Below are positions 1-12,910 of a stretch of 64,000 bases of DNA, piece by piece. Every line of letters starts with the position of its first letter. Position 1 is the first letter of the stretch. The notes under the pieces were generated by a model that worked only from the letters and a program-made list of their open reading frames with translations, was not told the DNA's origin and ran no database searches. A program made the position numbers and the translations under genes. The DNA comes from Megascapheus bottae. Lineage: Eukaryota > Chordata > Mammalia > Rodentia > Geomyidae. Location: NCBI GenBank assembly GCA_024803745.1, contig JANJXV010000004.1:49919858-49983857 (forward strand), written 5' to 3'.

Positions 1-3000
1 ACTTGTTTCTATTTCCTAGATTTTATAGAACCATTTGTTGTGACAAATGGTTAGAAAAACCATATAAAATTATATGATACGTTGTAACAATTAAGTATTA
101 TTATATTATATAAATCATATTATTGACTGCTGAATAATTGTCCCTTGAGAATAACATACATCAGGTAAAAACATAGTTACTTCATATGCGAATATCATTC
201 ATGTATAATATATACACACATAGTTAAACAGTGAATTCATGAAGGGCAAGTCAGTATTTTAGCTCTGAAAGGTTTCCATTGCATATTTCTGGTGTAGAAA
301 AGAGTATACAAATATATATTTTAAAGGGAAGACCTTTCTAAGAATTGGAAAGATAGGATCCTTTTGGAAGTGCATGAATGTGAAGTAATTATTTCAAGGG
401 AAAACTTCTATAATAGAATGTTTCTATTCATAGAAACTAATTATAAGAGGATTTCCCTAATTTTAAAGGTGTCTGACCAAGGTGAAAAATTAAAAGAAAT
501 CATTTTGCCAGTGGCTCATCACCTGATGTTGGAACTCTCCTTCATCCCTAGTAACTGAAAAAGAGTGGCCCATAAAGCTCATGGACCCGATCCTATAGAA
601 CACTTGAATTTCAGGACTCTGGTATCCTTAAAATATTCTGCTAGACATAATTCCTCTATTAAAATGTGGAGAAAGTTTAATGATAAGAAATTGCTGTTAT
701 TGGGAGACAAGCCTTAGTTAATGCTGTGATTTATAATTTCATAATGTCTCCTCAAAGTGAATGAGTCGGCTATAAATAAGATAATATTTCATTGAATTGT
801 GTAAGTCCTCAAAATGAAAGTGTTCTGTACTAATACGTTCTTCATCAGGACAAATAAAGTATGCAGTCCCAATCAGTTCGTTAGCACGTTTTTTAGCCTA
901 TTCGTGTGTTCATTTTGGTTGTGAAGTGAAAGGCTCTCCGTTTATTGTAGTTCAGATGATGTTTTCTTACCTTTTCTTGCTGGTCTTCTTACAAGAAATG
1001 CAGATGAAATAAACTGTATGTTTAGAAATGATGAAAGAAGTAATATTTTTAGAAGCATACACATACTTACTTCTTACATCTTGAGCACAAGAAACTAAGC
1101 TTCTGCCTTTTCCCAAAAATAACTCATTCCAAAAAATAACATTAAATACTTTTGTGTGGGTGTGTGTTTATGTTTTCTAAGAAAGTGCAAACAAATCTAA
1201 ATTACTCTACTTGGAGGCATTTGATATTACTCCTGTATACATATTCACATGTATATACATAGATGTATATACATATATATGCACACATATATATGCACAC
1301 ACAGATGTGTATATACTTACTGCTGTTCCTCATACATATTCTAGATGCATAAATTCATTCAAACACATGCACACATAAATTCATATATAGGTACATCTTC
1401 CTTTTATAAGATAAAATAATATATTTGCACAGTCAAAAGTAGATCCATTTAAATAACTTATTTATAAGTATGAAAATAAAACAGTGACACCTATTGAAAT
1501 TGTTTTGGGAAAGTAACAGGGCCAGGGAGAGTGATAGAAGGGGTAAGATTGGTTGGCATACATTGGCAAGTTTGCGGGAAGTTAACAAAGATAATACACT
1601 CCTATATCACGAATACAAACTAATAAAAAAGTAGATTCATTTATGAATTCTATTGACACTAGTTCTTACAGATGTGTCATAAATTTATTAACTTGTCATG
1701 CATACATTATGATTATTTAATTTGAATTTAATAGTACTTTTTCAAATTAGCTCTCAAGATAGAACTTCCCTTTACTGAAGTCTTTCTGCACAGCTTTTGC
1801 AATCTCTAAAAATCATTTTGTCTTCTTATATTCTGTTGGTAAGATTATTTCTAAGATACCTCCTGGGAAATATCCTCTTTGAAATGAGCACTACTTAATG
1901 AAAAATATATACATATTCATTAAGTGGATGATACTGAAGAAAAATATTGCCAGTTTATAATCACTCTGAGCAGAATTATTTTGAACATGAAAGAAATCAT
2001 CAACTGTTAATAATCCTGGGATCAAAGAGCTGAGGGAGAAAAGACAAGAGGTTGGGGGAGTACAAGTTGCCAGAGGGCTGAATGCAAGGCTCTGATTGCA
2101 AGCTAAGCAAGGACTGGAAAGGTAAAAGTAGTAATGACCTTGTGCCTAGGGACACCGACGCTAAGAGAGGCCAGAAGCTGGCAAGGGGCTTTTCAGCCAG
2201 AGGAAAGGGAAAGAAGTAGGGTTATTGTCCCACACATTTCTGACTGGACTCACCATATTAATAAGAAAATTTCCACCAATTCTAGATTACTTTTCAAGGA
2301 AAGAGAAAAATACATCGTTTTGGTGATTTATTTACCTTCCATCACACTTTTACTCACATAATTTAATGAAGATTTATTTTCATAAGCATTTCTGGTCCAG
2401 GAAATATACATGCACATTTATGAGTAAACTGGAAGAAATATTGCAGCTTTAATTGAGCAGTCATTTTTGCAATCATACCTTTCTTGACAAGTAACTTCAT
2501 ATCCTAAACTAAAAAATCAAGAAATCTGCTCAGAGGAATGGATCGCAAAATGATACTTGGAATTTCGTTCCTACTCTGTGAATTCAAAATTTGAATTGAA
2601 CCCAAGGCTCTACCAGAAGCTGTAGAAAAAGTGAACTTAAATAATTTTAAATCAAAATTAAATATATAGATATATACATATATGAACTGTATAATACCTT
2701 TAGGGCAGTCTGTTATTTTTGTAGTATATTTGAGACTTGCTATAAGATTGTTTGTTTTAAAAGATAAAAGACTGGAAAGCAATCTTTTTGTATTAATAAG
2801 AAAGTAAAGGAGATTGCTTGATAAGAAAGAGATAGTTGACAGAGGTAACATGATAATTTACTAAGCTGAATTTATTCTTGCTTTCATAAAGTCCATGCAA
2901 TATTTTAATTTTACAGTACAGTATAAAATAGAATGTACATGTATGTCCAACACATGAATGAATAAAGACATAATTTATCAACAAGTGTTGTAAGCTTATT

Positions 3001-3530
3001 ATTCTAAAGCATTCTCTGTATATGTTGATTGTTCACTTCTTCAAGACATGCACATTACTTTGTAATTTAATAGAATTTTACCTGAGGATTATTCTGCCCT
3101 CTTTCTATGAATATATTCTATGCACACAACAAAACTGTCAAAATGGTTCACGTGCAGATTATCTTTCAGTCTGATTAAACATGATTTAATCTCTATATAC
3201 TAATATATTGCCTAATTGCTATTTTTAAAGGAATGGAAACTGGTCACAAATTGTAACTAAATTCATCATTGTATATTTTTGACCAAATAAAGTTAAGTAG
3301 TGATATTTTATTATGTTACATAGAATTCATTTGGAGAAATTGTGGTATTTTCTTTCAAAAGTCACTTTAGGGGTCACTGTGCAGTTTGTGCTGGACAGGT
3401 TAAAACATCTCATTTGCTTCCTTCACATTTCTTAAACAAAGAAATAAAATAGAAAGCATTAATTTCTCTTATATTTCTATTTTTTCACTAAGACACTGCC
3501 TAGATGAACACCTTTAAAAACTGATGAAGC
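1..3530. other. Unique A+T-rich non-coding DNA
   Basis: I see no gene and no clearly recognisable transposon here. Open frames such as 364-558 and 2134-2361 are short, have no family resemblance and no splice or start context, and are expected by chance. A simple-sequence stretch of alternating TATA/ACAC units lies at about 1245-1318. A G-rich stretch at 1510-1560 followed by an A-rich end near 1630 faintly resembles the 3' end of an old L1, but it is too decayed to call. Confidence 0.7.
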
Positions 3531-3818
3531 TAATGTTTTTTTGTTGTTCTTGTTTTTGTTTTTTGTTTTTTTAAGTTACAGGTCAGAAGTAACTGTGAAA
3601 TTGAGATTTTGACTTTCAGTTTGTTTTGTTGTTAAACAAACCTAGAACTAACAATATTAGTATTGGTAGTGAAAAGGAGAGAAACTTCTCAAAGGTGAGA
3701 AAATGGGGGTGGGGTGAAAACATATCATAACAGCTGTTTGTATAGAAAATGGAATGAAAAAAACTATGTTGGCCAGTAGCCAGATTCAAAACAGACACTG
3801 GTGATAGCTAAAAGCCAA

Positions 3819-3820
<2 letters not shown>

Positions 3821-3873
<53 letters not shown>
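3821..3873. repeat. (GT)n microsatellite, about 26 units
   Basis: An uninterrupted GT dinucleotide run. A T-rich stretch with TTTTG units lies just upstream at 3536-3573. Alternating purine-pyrimidine runs of this length are usually length-polymorphic and can adopt Z-DNA. Nothing nearby suggests that it belongs to a gene. Confidence 0.97.
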
Positions 3874-3875
<2 letters not shown>

Positions 3876-3889
3876 CTGCAGAAGACCAA

Positions 3890-6035
3890 TTGATAAAGGA
3901 AAAACAACCAAATACAACTAGACCAAAACAACTCTTCCATTGAATATTTTCATTTGGTGTTTTCCATAGTTCTGTAAGCCCCACCCCCGCTCAGGGTTTA
4001 TCAATCATCTGTGACACCTGTATTGGATTTTGATCCCAAAGCAGATCCTTTTCTCAGAGCATCCAAGAACTTCTCAAAAACTCATACAGCCATCTAATAT
4101 ACAGGTCCCTGTCTTGCTTCTTAAAAAATGGACTGTTTTATGAATTAATACAATTACAGCTGAGAAAGCTACCCAATGGCTTTCTGTGGATCACTTTTTA
4201 ATTACCTAATATTATCTAAAATACATAAACATATTAACAAGTTATGAGTTTATTTGAGAGTTAATTAAAATGTTTTCTATGCCAAGAAATGTAGCAATGG
4301 TGTTCCTTTCTCATTTTTTTTCAGCTAATATTTGAGGCTAAGGCTTATGACAAGTATATGGATTTTATGAAATGCTGCTCTTAATGTGTATAACTGTCAT
4401 GATAATAAACAGACTATACCTAGACAAGTAATTCACACTTAATATTTTCTTCTTATGTAATAAATATATGACCCCACTTGTGAATAAAAGATGCGATTCA
4501 GTACACACTTATGTCTTTGACTACTAATAGGTTGATGTAAGTTTCCAAATATATTTTAAAATATACTTTATAAACTTTGACCTGCACTTGCCAAATCACT
4601 GTTGATTTAAATAGATTATGTGTCTAATTCCATAATAATGTACTTATTGGAAGCATTGCTTACCATCTCAATAGAAATGGAAGATTCCAATATTTGATAG
4701 GTATATCAAATATATGTGTGTATGTGCATATATACATGTACCTATATGTATATATATATATATGTAGTGTCCAGCATTTTAGAATGTTTTTTCTTGAATT
4801 GAATTTCCAGGCATTTCAATACTTCTAAGACTAATTCCAAGAGTAAGAATGCAAGAAGAGTACAAAAAAGAATATCAGATAATCCCAGATTTTATATCTT
4901 TATCAGCGTTCACTGGTAAATTTTAGGAGATTAGCAACAGGCTAAGTGGATTTTGAACTTCCTCCTGTGAAATTTAATAATGTTCTTTATCTCTTGTCTA
5001 GGGCTTTAAAGAAGTTCAATCAAATATATTGAATTTCAATTGCCATTTCACTTATATAAGTAGCTCACAGAAAAAAATTTTGTGTGCTTTTTTACTTAAA
5101 ATAATTACTGAGGTATGTGTCACATGTATTATGGTATGCAGTTTATAAAAACCTTTTAACATTTGAAACTTGCAAATATTATTTTAATTCTACATTGCAT
5201 TTTATGTGTTATATTTCTGAAAATGCCTATGTATGTATATTTTCCAGCATATAATTTTATTTCACAGCATCCATTATTGTATCTATTTGTAATCATGTTC
5301 TTGAAAATCTAAATTATAAAGAAAAGCTTTGTTCCCCTATGTTAAAGATTTAGTATCTTAAAAACTAGGACATATGTTCTTAAGAATAGCCCTTGAAAAA
5401 TATATTAAACTGTAATTGAAAATTATGTTTTTATATAGACTTGATTTTTATTTACATATGATGTATAGATATGCCATATAGACAGAATCTGTTATTTTTC
5501 AACCACTGTATTTTCTGTTATCGATGATACATTTAACTCATGGAAAGGATCATATTGTCAGATTTTTCATATGTGTAGTGATATGAATGTATGTGTTAGT
5601 AAACAACATAAAATAGCTCACTTTATTTTTAACATTTGAGGAAGGACAATATTTAAAACCAAAGTTCTGTTTTATGATATGATATTCAAAGCTTCCTTAA
5701 AGAGATAACTGAAAACATTTTTTTTCATTTATGCTCACTCTCTTTTCTGAAAGAGTTAAAATTAGTTGCAATCCAGAAACATTTTAAGTATTTAGAAGAA
5801 TAATTATTTTTACACAGAGAAGTATATTTTTAAATGTGAGAAATATCTTCTCTACTAAAAATTTTTGCAGGAAGTCCCTTTTGGACTTAGCATTTATTTA
5901 TGTTCTGAGTCATTTACACAAGAGAAATAAAGTTTCCTCAGAAACAACAAATTTGTCCTTCTTCTCTAATATGCTAATGGATTGTCCTTGTTGGTTTCAT
6001 GTAAGGTCTGGTGATTGACAATAACGTCTGCTACC
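3890..6035. other. Unique A+T-rich DNA with one small AT/GT simple repeat
   Basis: No gene or clear repeat family is seen. A simple-sequence patch of ATATGTGTGTATG-type units lies at about 4708-4765. Confidence 0.65.
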
Positions 6036-6037
6036 AG

Positions 6038-6150
6038 CAGAATCGAATCCCTGGAACTTTACTAGAAACACAGATCTGCTGAATGAAAACCTGTTTTACA
6101 AAAATCCCTTGTGGGACCATGTACCGTCATTGTTTAGAAGCACAATTTCA
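6038..6150 (+). repeat. Possible MER5-like hAT (Charlie group) DNA transposon fragment
   Basis: The stretch containing CCTGGAACTTTACTAGAAAC, then CAGATCTGCTGAATGAAAAC and TGTTTTACAAAAATCCC, follows the order of landmarks I know from the non-autonomous MER5 family of mammals (CTGGAACTTGTTAGAAATGC, then CTGAATCAGAA, then TGTTTTAACAAGCCC). It is short and diverged. If correct it is a placental-age fossil of a cut-and-paste element with no coding capacity. Confidence 0.4.
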
Positions 6151-6159
6151 AATCAGTAA

Positions 6160-8330
6160 TCAGCAAATTCTAGTACAAAATGAAGGATCCCAGTAAAATA
6201 TTGTGAAACCTCTACATATTTCTCCCCTGGGTCTGCTTAGCTCTGAGTTTAACTTTGCCGTTACCTTCATTTAGATCTGGGTGATCAGGTTCCTACTATA
6301 ATCATGATACTGTATAAATGTACACCACTCAAAGGCAGTCTTAAAAAACTGGAAAGAGCTTAAGGAAAGGAAATGGCATCTTTGAAATTGTCTAAAGGCA
6401 TGCCTGCTTAACTAGTTGATGACTTCTTTAAAAACAATGAAGAGACCATCTTCTGGCTGTGCCAGTCTCTTGCTTGGTCACCCGTAACCTGAATGTGATG
6501 AGCATGTCATTTGTCTTTCCAGATCCCTAACTCAGTGGTCACTGAGTAGATGCTGTGCTGCATGAGCAGGGAAAATGTGCCATTTTAGGGCTTGTATTCC
6601 CTTCATTGGGAGATTAGAATTCATCATCAAGATCTACAAGACAGAACAATTTTTAATGTTGAGTTATTTTACTTTTGAATTATTTATCCTTAATAAAAGA
6701 TAGTTTTTAAACACAAGAACCGTTTATATTCTGTTCTCATGCACTTTAAAATATATGTGAACAAATGAGTAAAGAAATACATCAAGTTCTTGAAATTTAT
6801 ATTTCTCTATTGTATTTTGTCCTTGAGACATACAAAATCTCACACCGGCATGTGAGCTGTAACACTAAACATAATGACAGTAATCATGATTACTATTGTC
6901 CTGAAACAATAATTTAGAAAATGTAAAAAAATATTTTGTTATATGTTTTGGTTTCTTATGTGAAAATATTTACATTTTAATGTACTCAAATTTTATAATA
7001 ATATTCTTAGGTTTTAAACACAGTGCCATTATTCTAAGTCAGTTGTCTATAAGCAAATTTTCCAAAAGGTCATTTAATATATGTTTCAGGCTTTGCTAAT
7101 CATACATTCTCCATCCCAGCTCTTCAGTTCTGTCTATGTAGCACAAAAAAGTTAAGAATTATAAGGAAATAACTAGGCCTGTCCTCATTAAAATGAAACT
7201 GCTTACAAATACTAACAAAAACTAGGATCTGGCTAAAGTACTTCATCAGGCACTTTTCTATCTAAGTGATGTTTATAGATAATTTTCTAAACTAAGTGAA
7301 TTACTTAAAGCATAAATTATTACCTTTCTGGGTAATAAAACCTTAGATATAAATAGAAATTCATTTTTCCAAATTTCAAGAAAAAAATCATTGCACTAGG
7401 CTCCTCTATATTAGACTTTAAAACATAACTGTAAAGACTTCCTAAATTCAGATTGTCCATCTACCTCTGAGCATCCCAAAAGTTAAAATGTCTCAATGTT
7501 TATAATCTTTCTCCATATGTAATTTAATTTTATTTGGATCAAAGGAGTTTTCTGCATGTCGGTGAGTTTTACAGTGACCTCTGTATCAATCAAACAAAAA
7601 AATATGTTTTGAAGAATCATCTGGATTAGTGACTTCATAGTAGTTAATATTGTTTGCATTAAAATCTTTCCCTTTTTAAATGTGGGTTTTCTTTGCTTGT
7701 TAGCAATTGGTAGACGAACAGCTGTTAACTTTCTAAAGTTTCTATTGGGGAAATTGGGACAATTTAGAGTTACCATAAGAAGATAGATTTAAAACCTTAG
7801 CAAATTTCCCCATCCTGGAATAATCCAATTGTTGTGAAGTTTATACTCCAGTAGAAATAAAGAATTGTTTACAGTGAGAGTGCTAACAATTATATCATTA
7901 ATTTTAATTGAAATGAAAGAAGATAATTATAACTAAAGCTAGTTTCTTATTTGAATTATTTTGTTCAATTTCTTATTTTAATTCTGCTATTTTTATTAAT
8001 AGCATTTTCAAAGATAGGTAAAAGTTTTTATTGCAATGAATTATTTTTATATTCTTTTTCCATGAAGATTGTCACCTTAGATTTCATATTTAATGACAAT
8101 GTCAATCATCAGTATCAATGTTGCAATTGCTATTGAGTGTCTGTATTCTGTATGGAAAATAGGACTTGTAAATATTAAGGAATTGTGTACTCTGTCCCCT
8201 AATTGTTTTTTAGATATACAGCCAAAAAGACCCAGTGACTTCCACAAATATAAGCAGATAAAAGGGAAATGCTGTTAGAGTTGGTTATGTTGTATTAATC
8301 CAAGTAAATCTGCAACATTTCAAATGAACT
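6160..8330. other. Unique A+T-rich DNA
   Basis: I see nothing functional here. The minus-strand open frame at 7483-7776 (97 codons) has no recognised motif and is in A+T-rich sequence of ordinary composition. Confidence 0.6.
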
Positions 8331-8334
8331 TCTA

Positions 8335-8965
8335 TGTATTTAGAAAGCCTTTAGCAACGTTTCTGCTTTGCTTGAGGCTCCCAAAGAGCTATGTGGCAGC
8401 GATAAAAAGCTCTTTACCACAGGGATCCCTACAATTAAGAAAAGCTGAGGTTATACAAGTTTGCTAGTTTTGAAATATTAGCTTGCCTCCTACTTAAATC
8501 CAAACAAAAGCACACTATGGCTCTAGGTCAATGGAATACAGACAAGACCCAAGCTCTGATTTGCCCCATACAAGGAGCTATAATGGAGTGGTGGCAGCAG
8601 CTCTTTAATATATAAGTTAAAATTACCCGTGACTGAAGTGAACACATCAATCAAAAGTTTTGGCAAGTAATGAGCCAGACAAACCAGTGTGGTGAGCTTG
8701 AGGGCAGGAAAAGCCTCTGCTCTGTATTCAAGGGTTTTCAAATTACCATGACATCTCTTTGCATACACCACTGACTTCCAGCAGGTGGATTTTTCCAGGC
8801 ATTGTGCTTAGAACACAAAGATAGATCAGCTAAGAGCATTTGAGATAGTTTCCTGTTTTGTGTTCTGAAAACTACTGCTGCATAAAGCCTCCCACATTCT
8901 TGGCATTCTTTGTAGGTATTGAGCAGAGTACATACCACAGGGAACAGAAAAGTCAACAATTAGAC
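8335..8965. other. Non-repetitive stretch of higher complexity; weak conserved-element candidate
   Basis: This stretch is less A+T-rich than its surroundings and has no low-complexity runs or recognisable transposon. Overlapping minus-strand frames at 8523-8771 and 8738-8959 show no domain or family signature. A conserved non-coding element is possible but not shown by one sequence. Confidence 0.25.
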
Positions 8966-8969
8966 ATGG

Positions 8970-10860
8970 AACAGACACAGCTTTACAGCTGATGTATATT
9001 TAGTTTAAAAAATGTACATCCTTTCTGGTGATGTCAACTTAAATGCAACTTGTTAACTTTAGAAATTCCTACTTCCAAGTCCTATCATGTCTTGCTCTTG
9101 GTCAATTTCAGATAATTTCTGTCTTTCTCAAAAAACAAGAGAGTTTATTTTTAATAATCATTTACTGAATACTATATTTTGTATAAACATATCTGGGAGA
9201 AACATGCAACTCACAGTAATTATAAATTACGCACCTCAAAATAAAGCACCGTTTTTTAATTTGCTGATTTCAGAGTAATTTCTGTATTTAGCTGTATATA
9301 ACTACTACTTACTGAATATTTGAAGAAAATCTGAGCATATGGTTTTCTTCATTAAGAATATAAATATATAGAAATGTTGAAATGATACTGTCAATTTTAA
9401 ATTATTTTAACTACACCATAGGCAAGTGAAATGCTCTATTTTCTTCAAATGATAAAGTTATTATTAGTTTCATTAATCATTTAATGTAACCTGCTTCTGT
9501 TAACAAAACTGAAAATATATTACAATTTTAAAAATAGTCATATAGTATTTAAGATAATCATATCGAATTGCAAAATAGACAAATATACATCATGTAGACC
9601 CTAAATATATATTAAGTGTCCTGAAAAAGAGTCAGAACATAACTGAACTTTTTAAATTATTGGTGAATGAAAATTATTAGTAATGTTAAATTTTTAAAGT
9701 TATCTGGTAGGTGAAGTGCCTGCACTAATAGTTATGAAATAAACCTGAATAGAAATAAAAGAAAAATCCTTCAGTCTAAAAATTTACCTATTAATTTGAC
9801 AAAATAAGTGACTGAAATCAGCAACTAAATGACTTTAGATATCAGTGTTTCAGGCCACAAGTGACTTTTTCCTTCTGTGAGACATATTACTTCTTCTGGC
9901 CTTCAATAATTGCATGTTAAAATAATTGAAACAAATACCTGCTCTCACGGATGTTCAAGAAACAGTTAACATGAAAATTAATCACCTGGAAAAAAAGAGA
10001 ATATGAAAATATTTGCATAGTCCAAATAAATAAAACAGTCTCCTGCTGGTTTAGAAGGAGAGTGCCAAGGTTTATGGCATTTAGGCCATATTCAGTTCAT
10101 TTGCATAAGACAGCTTAAAAACAATTTGCTTAAGTCTTTATTTTGAGGTTATTTTGAAACACAAATTGGCAAGCAACTATGAAAAATATATGAAGAAGTT
10201 GTCGAAACAAATACTACAGATTTGTTAATTGATCAAAGGACTAATATATCATCTAAGAGAAAATATATTTGAATGACAAGTATATTTAAAGAGAAAAATA
10301 AGCTGGTTTATAGCCAAAATGACCCAAGATCATCAGTTGATTCCATTTTATAGTGAAATGACTGGAAATACGACAATAGCTGTAGAGTATATTTAGTTAT
10401 AGGGTCTTGTTTTTTTTACTTGCAATACCTGGTCTACATAGAAAGAGAATATAACATTACTTCATGCAATTAAATATTTGTAAGCCTTGCTGCAACATAA
10501 TATGAATTAGAACAATACATTCAAGAAACTTTAGCACATGCATACAAGAAAAGAGCATTAGAAGACAACATAGTTAATCAGAATAAGAAAATATGACCCA
10601 GAAAGGACAATCATAATTATGATACATGAAGAGATATGAACAACCAATTCTGTGACCTTTACATCTGTAGTAAAAACAAAATAACAATGAGTTCATGAAT
10701 TACCTGATAAAGCTACTATTTAAAACGACAATAGAATGGCAGTTTAAATATATACTAATATATTAGCTACTCTTGGGTCTAAAAGTCCAGGGCACTGAGA
10801 AATTTTTTTCTGTCGAAGACTTTTTCAGGATAATCTATTCCTTCTTGCCACGATCTTATC
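8970..10860. other. Unique A+T-rich DNA with two octamer motifs
   Basis: There is no gene or clear transposon. Two exact copies of ATTTGCAT, the octamer bound by POU-family factors, lie at 10011-10018 and 10099-10106 within a moderately complex stretch (10010-10160). In DNA this A+T-rich a handful of octamers per window is expected by chance, so this is only a weak regulatory hint. Confidence 0.5.
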
Positions 10861-10866
10861 TCTCTG

Positions 10867-10868
<2 letters not shown>

Positions 10869-10915
<47 letters not shown>
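10869..10915. repeat. (GT)n microsatellite, about 23 units
   Basis: An uninterrupted GT run, about 95 bases upstream of a cluster of decayed SINEs. Confidence 0.97.
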
Positions 10916-10916
<1 letters not shown>

Positions 10917-11009
10917 TAAGAAAAAGTGGAAAGACCTTTTTCTGTTTCTTTTCCTTTTGGTAAGGAAATTAGTGCAATTGATTTAGTATCCCATTCTTAT
11001 GAACTTTAC

Positions 11010-11191
11010 TTTTTTTCCATTCTGGGCCTTGGAACTATGAACTGTCTCTGGGTTTTTGTATTCAAGGCTAGTGTTTTATCAGTTGAGCCACAGCTCAATA
11101 AGAAATGTCATGGACTTTCTTGCCCAAACTGGCTTTGAACCTCAATCCCCATATTTGAATCCTACGTAGCTAGAATTATAGGAATGAACCA
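11010..11191 (-). mobile_element. Decayed B1-like/Geo composite SINE
   Basis: Read on the minus strand, this has the order seen in the better preserved composite copies of this window. A B1-like left part comes first, complementary to CTGGCTTTGAACCTCAATCC and TAGCTAGAATTATAGGAATG. A Geo right part with TTGAGCCACAG and the CTGGGCC...TGTCTCTG block on the plus strand comes next, then a T-rich end at 11010 that is the old A-tail. Divergence is high and no target-site duplication is visible. Confidence 0.65.
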
Positions 11192-11394
11192 CAAAGCTAG
11201 GATAATATTAAAGTTCTTCTTTGCAAACAGAATCATGTGGATATTTTATGAGATTAACATATCAATATTGATGGTACACAATAACTATATAATTCAAACA
11301 TTTAATGACAAAAATAGTATGATGCATATGTATTTACTGATATTCCATTATAACATTTTAAGATTACAGAATTATAGTAATATTTATAATAAAA

Positions 11395-11620
11395 ACAAAT
11401 ATTTCTTGGTGCTAGTGGCTCATATCTCTATTCATATCTTCTCAGAAGGCTGAGATCTGCAGATCATTGCTCAAAACAAGTCTAGGTATGAAAATAGTAT
11501 CTCCAATTAATTACCAGCAAGCTGAAAGTGTAGCTAAAATGTTCAGGGACACTTCCCATGTCCTAAATTCAAATCCCTGCACTAGCACACAAGCACACAA
11601 GAAAAGTTTTATAGACCTAG
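11395..11620 (+). mobile_element. Decayed B1-like/Geo composite SINE
   Basis: The left part shows GTGCTAGTGGCTCATATC and CAGAAGGCTGAGATCTGCAG, matching the start of B1-like/Geo elements. The CTCCAATTAATTACC linker follows, then a degraded Geo part with TCAGGGACACTTCCCATGTC and TCAAATCCCTGCACTAGCAC. It is much more diverged than the copies at 31369 and 41346 and is probably an early insertion. Confidence 0.65.
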
Positions 11621-11724
11621 AAATTCTTTTGAATATGAAAAAAATTACTCAACTTCCCACATTTTTCCTATGGATATGAAGTAGTATATGAAAAGACTAA
11701 GAAAACAATATGAAATATTTTTTG

Positions 11725-11840
11725 TTTTTTCTGCACCCATCCTGGGTACTATTCCTAAGTCATTTTCCCCCTATCCTTCAAGCTCAGCCTCCTGAGTAGT
11801 TAGAATTACTGTCATGCTCCACAAAAAGAGCCACCTCGAA
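11725..11840 (-). mobile_element. Fragment of a B1-like SINE
   Basis: The plus strand carries AAGCTCAGCCTCCTGAGTAG followed by TTAGAATTACTGTCATG, the reverse complement of the first third of a B1-like element. The rest is too degraded to delimit. Confidence 0.5.
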
Positions 11841-11849
11841 GTTATATGA

Positions 11850-12450
11850 ACAATTTAGTAAAAGATGAAATTTATGTCTAAAACGAGTATTAGATTCAAA
11901 CTAATTAACTGTATTAAAATTATTCATGTACCTCAAATACAGATATATGATCTTTCTTTAATAACAGTCATATCAAATATAGAAAGCAATAAATTAGAGC
12001 AAACCCTTAAAATAAGACTATAAACACAAATACATATTTCTCTCTCAAAAAAGACAATGCCATGAAAATTGTGTTACAATTGTGTTTTCCTTTCAATATT
12101 TTTCTTAGGTAAGCATTCCTAGAATGAATGAATGAGTGAGAATTCGGGGTCATTTTGTTTGATTACAGCAAGTCTTCACAAATTGCAGGTATAATCTTAT
12201 AGGAAAAATGACTCTACAAGTTTTCTAGTCCACTATCATGAAAATGTAGAAAACTATTTTTTTGCCATATTTGAAGTTTCCTATTTTGTTATACAGAAGT
12301 CATTTCTGAATTATATACAAATTTTGTTTTCTTTCAATTATACTCACGTAAAATTTTGTTACCTTTATATCTCTACTTCGTTAGCAGTACTTTCAGATTG
12401 ATAACTTCAAAAATACAGAATGAAGATATTAACTGTACATAAAATATTAT
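11850..12450. other. Unique A+T-rich DNA
   Basis: No gene or recognisable repeat is seen. Confidence 0.6.
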
Positions 12451-12577
12451 TTAGTAGTGGGAACTGAGTGGCACGTGTCCACACTCCTATCTACTCTGGA
12501 GATTGAGATCTAAGAATTAGGATTCAAAGAAACCCCAGGCAAGAAAGTTCATGAGATTTCTATATAAATCATTTTTT

Positions 12578-12591
12578 AAAAGCCTGAAGTA
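12578..12591. repeat. Target-site duplication, left copy (14 bp)
   Basis: AAAAGCCTGAAGTA is repeated exactly at 12911-12924 and brackets the L1 3' end between them. The bases just before it (TTTTTT) make the bottom strand read TTTT/AA at the nick, the preferred L1 endonuclease site. Confidence 0.92.
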
Positions 12592-12910
12592 GGATATAGA
12601 AACAAAAGCCATATAATGAGTTAGTGTTGTCCTTAATGTACTATGTTATCTCTCAACTCTTTTGCTGTCCCTTGGTTATTTCATATTGTTACAGTATTTC
12701 ATCTTGTTACCTGATATATTATATATATGCTTATTTGGTTATTTGAAATAGGATAGGGAAGGGGGGAAAAGAAGATGAGGGGTAGGGGTGAGTGGAGGGA
12801 AATGGGGACCAAGACATGAGAAAGGGTATCAATGTTTGTGAAGTAATGCACCTTCTATCTGGTGAATATAATGTAACCTCTCCATTAATTACAATAAAAA
12901 ATATGGGAAG
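12592..12910 (+). mobile_element. 5'-truncated L1, 3' UTR only (319 bp)
   Basis: The sequence runs through landmarks shared by most L1 3' ends of this window: CCATATAATGAGTTAGTGTT, TGTACTATGTTATCTCTCAA, a purine-rich tract around 12751-12806, GAAAGGGTATCAATGTTTGT, CACCTTCTATCTGGTGAATA, then ATTACAATAAAAAATATG. It has no ORF2. An exact 14-bp target-site duplication and the TTTT/AA-type site mark ordinary target-primed reverse transcription into an older SINE. The minus-strand open frame at 12731-12994 is an accident of this element. Confidence 0.93.

Noticed and set aside
364..558. A 64-codon plus-strand frame with mixed composition
   Set aside because: Too short, no motif, no splice-site or upstream context. 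It is not distinguishable from chance.
7483..7776. A 97-codon minus-strand frame, considered as a processed pseudogene or old L1 piece
   Set aside because: No recognisable match to L1 landmarks or to a cellular gene, and no A-tail or duplication.
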